This document shows positions 6,075 through 9,576 of a DNA stretch of 9,576 nt, piece by piece. Origin of the DNA: Acetobacteraceae bacterium (GTDB lineage: Bacteria > Pseudomonadota > Alphaproteobacteria > Acetobacterales > Acetobacteraceae); the NCBI GenBank assembly GCA_020853405.1, contig JADYYZ010000324.1:1-9576 (forward strand), given 5' to 3'. Every line of letters begins with the position of its first letter. The stretch's first letter is position 1. The notes beneath the pieces are model-generated. The model saw only the letters and a list, made by a program, of their open reading frames with translations. It was not told the DNA's origin and did no database searches. A program made the translations under genes and the position numbers.

Positions 6075-7481
6075 ATGCCCGCCGCAAAGACCCTGTTCGA
6101 CAAGATCTGGGAGGCGCACATCGTCGAGCGCCTGCCCGACGGCACCTGCCTGCTCTATATCGACCGCCACCTGGTGCACGAGGTGACCAGCCCGCAGGCG
6201 TTCGAGGGCCTGCGCACCGCGCACCGCGGCGTGCGCCGGCCCGACCTCACGATCGCGGTCGCCGATCACAACGTGCCGACCAGCGACCGCAGCAAGGGCA
6301 TCGACGAGCCGGAAAGCCGGCTGCAGGTCGAGACGCTGGAGAAGAACGTCGCGGATTTCGGCGTGCCGTACTTCCCGATCACCGATGCGCGCCAGGGCAT
6401 CGTGCACATCATCGGCCCCGAACAGGGTCTCAGCCTGCCCGGCATGACCATCGTCTGCGGTGATTCCCACACCAGCACGCACGGGGCGCTCGGGGCACTC
6501 GCCTTCGGCATCGGCACCAGCGAGGTCGAGCATGTGCTCGCCACCCAGACGTTGCTGCAGAAGCCGGCGAAGAATTTTCTCATCGACGTCACGGGCACCC
6601 TTCCGGTCGGGGTCACCGCGAAGGATGTGATCCTGAAGATCATCGGCGTGATCGGCACCGGCGGCGGCACCGGCCATGTCATCGAGTACGCCGGCGAGGT
6701 GATACGCGGCCTCGACATGGCCGGGCGCATGACGGTTTGCAACATGTCGATCGAAGCCGGCGCCCGGGCCGGCATGATCGCGCCCGACCAGGCGACCTTC
6801 GACTACATCAAGGGCCGCCCGCACGCGCCGAAGGGCGAGGCGTGGGAGCGGGCACTCGCCTGGTGGCGGACGCTGCCGTCGGATGCCGGCGCCCATTACG
6901 ACAAGACACTGACCATCCGGGCCGCCGAGATCGCGCCGATGGTGACCTGGGGCACCAGCCCCGAGGATGTGACCACGATCGAGGGCACGATCCCCGACCC
7001 CGCCGCCGAGGCGGACGAGGCACGGCGCGCGCAGCTGGTGCGCAAGCTCGACTACATGGGCCTGTCGCCCGGGCAGAAGGTTTCCGACCTCGCGGTCGAT
7101 GTGGTCTTCCTCGGCTCCTGCACGAACGGCCGGATCGAGGATCTGCGCGCCGCCGCCGCCATCGCCAGGGGCCGCAAGGTGGCCGAGGGCGTGCGCGCGA
7201 TGGTGGTGCCGGGCAGCGGCCTGGTGAAGCGCCAGGCCGAACAGGAAGGGCTCGACCGCATCTTCACCGAGGCCGGCTTCGAGTGGCGCGAGGCGGGATG
7301 CTCGATGTGCCTGGGCATGAACCCCGACCAGCTGAGGCCCGGCCAGCGCTCTGCCAGCACCAGCAACCGCAATTTCGAGGGGCGCCAGGGGCCTGGCGGG
7401 CGCACCCACCTGGTCTCCCCGGCGATGGCCGTGGCCGCGGCGATCCGCGGCCGGCTTGCCGACGTGCGGGAGTTCAGCTGA
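6075..7481 (+). CDS. leuC: 3-isopropylmalate dehydratase large subunit LeuC
   Basis: This encodes a 468-aa protein matching the usual LeuC length. With LeuD it isomerises 2-isopropylmalate to 3-isopropylmalate in leucine synthesis. The three cysteines of the [4Fe-4S] cluster are C349 (GSCTNGRIEDL), C409 and C412 (CSMCLGMNPDQL), within two residues of their E. coli numbering. Other aconitase-family marks are VADHNVPT, CGDSHTSTHGALGALAFGIGTSE and SNRNFEGRQG. The ATG at 6075 starts the usual MPAAKTLFDKIW beginning; GGAG at 6059-6062 is 12 nt upstream, a little far. Only 19 nt separate it from the rplS stop, so no leader peptide or separate promoter fits. Its stop overlaps the leuD start by one base (TGATG). 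Confidence 0.97.
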   Translation: MPAAKTLFDKIWEAHIVERLPDGTCLLYIDRHLVHEVTSPQAFEGLRTAHRGVRRPDLTIAVADHNVPTSDRSKGIDEPESRLQVETLEKNVADFGVPYFPITDARQGIVHIIGPEQGLSLPGMTIVCGDSHTSTHGALGALAFGIGTSEVEHVLATQTLLQKPAKNFLIDVTGTLPVGVTAKDVILKIIGVIGTGGGTGHVIEYAGEVIRGLDMAGRMTVCNMSIEAGARAGMIAPDQATFDYIKGRPHAPKGEAWERALAWWRTLPSDAGAHYDKTLTIRAAEIAPMVTWGTSPEDVTTIEGTIPDPAAEADEARRAQLVRKLDYMGLSPGQKVSDLAVDVVFLGSCTNGRIEDLRAAAAIARGRKVAEGVRAMVVPGSGLVKRQAEQEGLDRIFTEAGFEWREAGCSMCLGMNPDQLRPGQRSASTSNRNFEGRQGPGGRTHLVSPAMAVAAAIRGRLADVREFS

Positions 7482-8110
7482 TGCAGCCCTTCACGAAACT
7501 GACCGGCATCGCCGCCCCCCTGCCGATGGCCAATGTCGATACCGACAAGATCATCCCGGCCCGCTTCCTAAAGACCATCAAGCGCACCGGGCTCGGCAAG
7601 AACCTGTTCGATGCCATCCGCTTCCGCGCCGACGGCAGCGAGAACCCCGACTTCGTGCTCAACCAGGAACCCTACCGTCGCGCCGAGATCCTGATCGCCG
7701 GGCCGAATTTCGGCTGCGGCTCCTCGCGCGAGCACGCACCCTGGGCACTGCTCGATTTCGGCATCCGCTGCGTGATCGCACCCGACTTCGCCGACATCTT
7801 CCACAACAACTGCTTCAAGAACGGCATCCTGCCGATCAGGCTGCCGCAGGAGATCTGCGAGCAGCTGATGCAGGACGCCAGGCTTGGCGCCAACAGCCGG
7901 ATCACGATCGACCTGGAGGCCCAGGAAGTGGTGCGGCCGAACGGCGAGCGCATCCGCTTCGAGGTCGATGCGTTCCGCCGCCACTGCCTGCTGAACGGGC
8001 TCGACGACATCGGCCTGACCATGCAGAGACAAGGCTCGATCGACAGTTTCGAGGAGAAGGCGGCGGCGGCCCGGCCCTGGCTGTCGAGCGCGCCCGCAGA
8101 CGCAGCATGA
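7481..8110 (+). CDS. leuD: 3-isopropylmalate dehydratase small subunit LeuD
   Basis: This encodes a 209-aa LeuD (E. coli 201 aa), the swivel-domain partner of LeuC that completes the isomerase active site. Signatures are NVDTDKIIPARFL (18-30), GPNFGCGSSREHAPWAL (74-90), the FADIFHNNCFKNGILPI stretch, and the C-terminal part with RRHCLLNGLDDIGLTM. A GGGAG at 7468-7472 lies 8 nt before the ATG, inside the end of leuC. The start overlaps the leuC stop by one base, so translation is probably coupled, giving matched amounts of the two subunits. Confidence 0.97.
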   Translation: MQPFTKLTGIAAPLPMANVDTDKIIPARFLKTIKRTGLGKNLFDAIRFRADGSENPDFVLNQEPYRRAEILIAGPNFGCGSSREHAPWALLDFGIRCVIAPDFADIFHNNCFKNGILPIRLPQEICEQLMQDARLGANSRITIDLEAQEVVRPNGERIRFEVDAFRRHCLLNGLDDIGLTMQRQGSIDSFEEKAAAARPWLSSAPADAA

Positions 8111-8120
8111 TCTGAACGGG

Positions 8121-8156
8121 GCGCGCGCAACCGATGGGGATCGGGTTGACGCGCGC
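8121..8156 (+). other. Strong hairpin between leuD and leuB
   Basis: The left arm 8121-8135 and right arm 8140-8156 form 15 Watson-Crick pairs around a GGGG loop (8136-8139), interrupted only by two single-base bulges (G8145 and A8149). No T-run follows, so a typical intrinsic terminator is unlikely. It ends 22 nt before the leuB ATG. The CAACCG of the left arm recurs just after the hairpin (8159-8164), so the right arm's GGTTG (8144-8148) could pair with either copy. Possible roles are protecting the upstream mRNA from 3' decay or adjusting leuB translation; both are inference. Confidence 0.6.
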
Positions 8157-8178
8157 TGCAACCGGAAAGGGGGAGGGG

Positions 8179-9291
8179 ATGACTGCCAACAAGAAGCTGC
8201 TGGTCCTGCCGGGCGACGGCATCGGGCCGGAGGTGATGCGCGAGGTCCGGCGCGTGATCGACTGGATGGACCGTCGCCGCCAGGTCAGTTTCGATCTCGA
8301 GGAGGACCTGGTCGGCGGCGCCGCCATCGATGCCCGCGGCACCCCGATCACCGAGGCGACACTGGCCAAGGCGAAGGCAGCCGATGCGGTGCTGTTCGGC
8401 GCCGTCGGCGGCCCCAGGTGGGACACGCTGGGCTTCGACAAGCGGCCCGAGCTCGCGATCCTGAGCTTGCGCAAGGACCTCGGCCTGTTCGCCAACCTGC
8501 GTCCGGCCACCGTGCTTGACCCTCTGGTCGATGCCAGCACGCTGAAGCCCGAGGTGGTGCGCGGCCTTGACATCATGATCGTGCGCGAGAGCACGGGGGG
8601 CATCTATTTCGGCCAGCCGCGCGGCGTCGAGACCCTGCCCGACGGCACGAAGAAGGGCGTCAACACCGAGGTCTACACGACGCCGGAGATCGAGCGCGTG
8701 GCCCGCGTCGGCTTCGAGCTCGCGCGCCGGCGCGGCAACCGGCTCTGCTCGGTCGAGAAGGCGAACGTGATGGAATCGGGCCTGCTGTGGCGCCAGACCG
8801 TGAGCGCGCTGGGGGCGGCCGAGTTCCCCGACGTGCAGCTGTCGCACATGTACGCCGACAACTGCGCGATGCAGCTGGTGCGCAACCCGCGCCAGTTCGA
8901 CGTGATCGTCACCACCAACCTGTTCGGCGACCTGCTGTCTGACCTTGCCAGCATGCTGACCGGCTCGCTCGGCATGCTGCCGAGTGCGACGCTTGGCGGG
9001 CTGTCGGAGGACGGCCGGCGCAACGCGCTGTACGAGCCGATCCATGGCAGTGCCCCCGACATCGCCGGCCGTGGCATTGCCAACCCGCTGGCGCAGGTGC
9101 TGAGTTTCGCGATGCTGCTGCGCTATTCCTTCGCCATGGAGGAGGACGCCGCCCTGATCGAGCGGGCCTGCACCAAGGTGTTGGCGGGCGGCTTCCGCAC
9201 CGCCGACATCATGCAGCCGGGGATGGCCAAGGTTTCGACCCAGGTGATGGGTGAACAGCTGCTGCGCGAGCTGGACAAGCTCGCTGCTTGA
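8179..9291 (+). CDS. leuB: 3-isopropylmalate dehydrogenase LeuB
   Basis: This encodes a 370-aa NAD-dependent beta-decarboxylating dehydrogenase, which converts 3-isopropylmalate to 2-oxoisocaproate, the step after LeuCD. Seen are GDGIGPEV (12-19), LRKDLGLFANLRP, RESTGGIYFGQPR (136-148, with the catalytic Tyr143), K194 in VEKANVMESG, D227 in MYADNC, and the family signature NLFGDLLSDLASML with metal ligands D251 and D255. The aspartates fall at the same numbers as in E. coli LeuB. The ATG at 8179 is preferred over an in-frame ATG at 8134, because KKLLVLPGDGIG follows as usual and the earlier ATG lies within the hairpin. AAGG at 8167-8170 gives an 8-nt spacer in a purine-rich AAAGGGGGAGGGG run. 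It is separated from leuD by 68 nt. Confidence 0.97.
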   Translation: MTANKKLLVLPGDGIGPEVMREVRRVIDWMDRRRQVSFDLEEDLVGGAAIDARGTPITEATLAKAKAADAVLFGAVGGPRWDTLGFDKRPELAILSLRKDLGLFANLRPATVLDPLVDASTLKPEVVRGLDIMIVRESTGGIYFGQPRGVETLPDGTKKGVNTEVYTTPEIERVARVGFELARRRGNRLCSVEKANVMESGLLWRQTVSALGAAEFPDVQLSHMYADNCAMQLVRNPRQFDVIVTTNLFGDLLSDLASMLTGSLGMLPSATLGGLSEDGRRNALYEPIHGSAPDIAGRGIANPLAQVLSFAMLLRYSFAMEEDAALIERACTKVLAGGFRTADIMQPGMAKVSTQVMGEQLLRELDKLAA

Positions 9292-9294
9292 GGC

Positions 9295-9323
9295 TTGAAG
9301 CATGGGGCGGCGTGGGCTATCAC
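9295..9323 (+). promoter_or_regulatory. Candidate promoter of tRNA-Arg
   Basis: TTGAAG (9295-9300) and TATCAC (9318-9323) are separated by 17 nt. The extended -10 GCTATCAC agrees with the alphaproteobacterial GCTANAWC at seven of eight positions. Transcription would begin near 9330, about nine bases before the mature tRNA, after a GC-rich discriminator typical of stable-RNA promoters. The -35 begins three bases after the leuB stop. The -10 also lies in an 8-bp GC hairpin (9309-9316 with 9323-9330), which has no T-run and is not a convincing leuB terminator. Confidence 0.5.
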
Positions 9324-9338
9324 CCGCGCCTTGCCAGG

Positions 9339-9415
9339 GCGCCCGTAGCTCAACTGGATAGAGCGCTAGACTACGGATCTGGAGGTTGAGGGTTCGAATC
9401 CTTCCGGGCGCGCCA
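9339..9415 (+). tRNA. tRNA-Arg (anticodon ACG)
   Basis: The 77-nt sequence folds into a full cloverleaf. The acceptor stem GCGCCCG (9339-9345) pairs with CGGGCGC (9405-9411), the D stem is GCTC/GAGC, and the anticodon stem CTAGA/TCTGG has one G-T pair. The loop CTACGGA holds the anticodon ACG (9373-9375). The variable loop is AGGTT, and the T arm is GAGGG-TTCGAAT-CCTTC. The discriminator base is G9412 and the CCA end is encoded (9413-9415). With A34 converted to inosine by TadA it would read CGU, CGC and CGA. It has its own likely promoter downstream of leuB. Confidence 0.96.
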
Positions 9416-9461
9416 TTTCCGGTTTCGACGCCGTTTCCGACCGGTTCCAGCCAGGGATCGG

Positions 9462-9576
9462 TCATTTCTTTCCCGTGCCGCGGCCCGAGGCACCGTCCGC
9501 GTCGACCTCATGACGGCCAGGCGTGCTTTTCAGCATCCATTGCTCCTTCGAGCCGTTCCCGGAGCGTTGCCACCAC
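9462..9576 (-). CDS. Possible 3' end of a reverse-strand gene, unidentified
   Basis: On the minus strand a frame enters from the window edge and runs 37 codons to a TGA at 9464-9462. About three quarters of its third positions are G or C, compatible with coding in this genome. The other two reverse frames hit stops sooner. The visible residues are basic and Gly/Ser-rich (including KEQWMLKSTPGRH and a Lys-Lys end) with no domain I recognise. It would converge on the tRNA. It may be a small conserved protein or chance. Confidence 0.35.
   Translation of the reverse strand, partial: WWQRSGNGSKEQWMLKSTPGRHEVDADGASGRGTGKK

Noticed and set aside
8134..8178. An earlier ATG for leuB adding 15 residues
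   Set aside because: The ATG is locked in the hairpin stem and loop, has no Shine-Dalgarno, and the extra residues are not part of LeuB proteins.
9419..9444. CCGGT and ACCGG as a terminator after tRNA-Arg
   Set aside because: Five pairs, a 16-nt loop and only short T-runs; too weak to call.
7672..9465. A long reverse-strand frame of 597 codons across leuD, leuB and the tRNA
   Set aside because: It is antisense to leuD/leuB and its N-terminal part (GRIRTLNLQIRSL and on) is the translation of the tRNA complement, a well-known source of false protein entries.
1..9576. CRISPR array, insertion sequence, integrase, toxin-antitoxin or defence genes
   Set aside because: No spaced direct repeats, terminal inverted repeats, transposase motifs or defence-gene motifs were found; the window is a core-genome region.

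Overview
This window reads as chromosomal DNA of a high-GC alphaproteobacterium, most likely from the Rhodospirillales/Acetobacteraceae side. That inference rests on the strong GC bias at third codon positions, the sequence style of Ffh, TrmD, RimM and S16, the Ala/Pro-rich tails on S16 and L19, alphaproteobacterial-type promoters, and the gene order ffh-rpsP-rimM-trmD-rplS-leuC-leuD-leuB. No tree was built, so the family assignment is tentative. I see no mobile element, CRISPR array, phage gene or broken gene.

Layout. Positions 1-819 (+) hold the 3' part of an SGNH/GDSL-hydrolase-like gene whose start lies outside the window. It converges on rnd (RNase D, 901-2100, -). A 431-bp gene-free region (2101-2531) separates rnd from the divergent ffh. 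It carries a good candidate promoter for rnd with a dyad in its spacer, a bulged hairpin, three 22-bp tandem repeats, and a nested hairpin that buries the ffh Shine-Dalgarno. From 2532 to 9291 all genes run on the + strand: ffh (SRP GTPase), rpsP (S16), rimM (30S maturation), trmD (tRNA m1G37 methyltransferase), rplS (L19), then leuC, leuD and leuB. A tRNA-Arg(ACG) with its own likely promoter follows at 9339-9415. The last ~115 bp may contain the 3' end of a reverse-strand gene.

How the genes work together. Ffh, S16, RimM, TrmD and L19 form the classic translation and protein-targeting cluster. They are tightly packed, with ATGA start/stop overlaps at rimM/trmD and trmD/rplS. The leucine genes follow rplS after only 19 nt: LeuC and LeuD form isopropylmalate isomerase and LeuB is the 3-isopropylmalate dehydrogenase. 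No leucine leader peptide or separate promoter is visible before leuC, so leucine synthesis may be transcribed with the ribosomal cluster. A 15-bp bulged hairpin between leuD and leuB and a degenerate repeat block between ffh and rpsP are candidate points of post-transcriptional control inside this run.

No wholly new gene system is visible. The items most worth a second look are non-coding: the ffh leader hairpin, the rnd promoter dyad, the 22-bp repeats, the ffh-rpsP repeats and the leuD-leuB hairpin.
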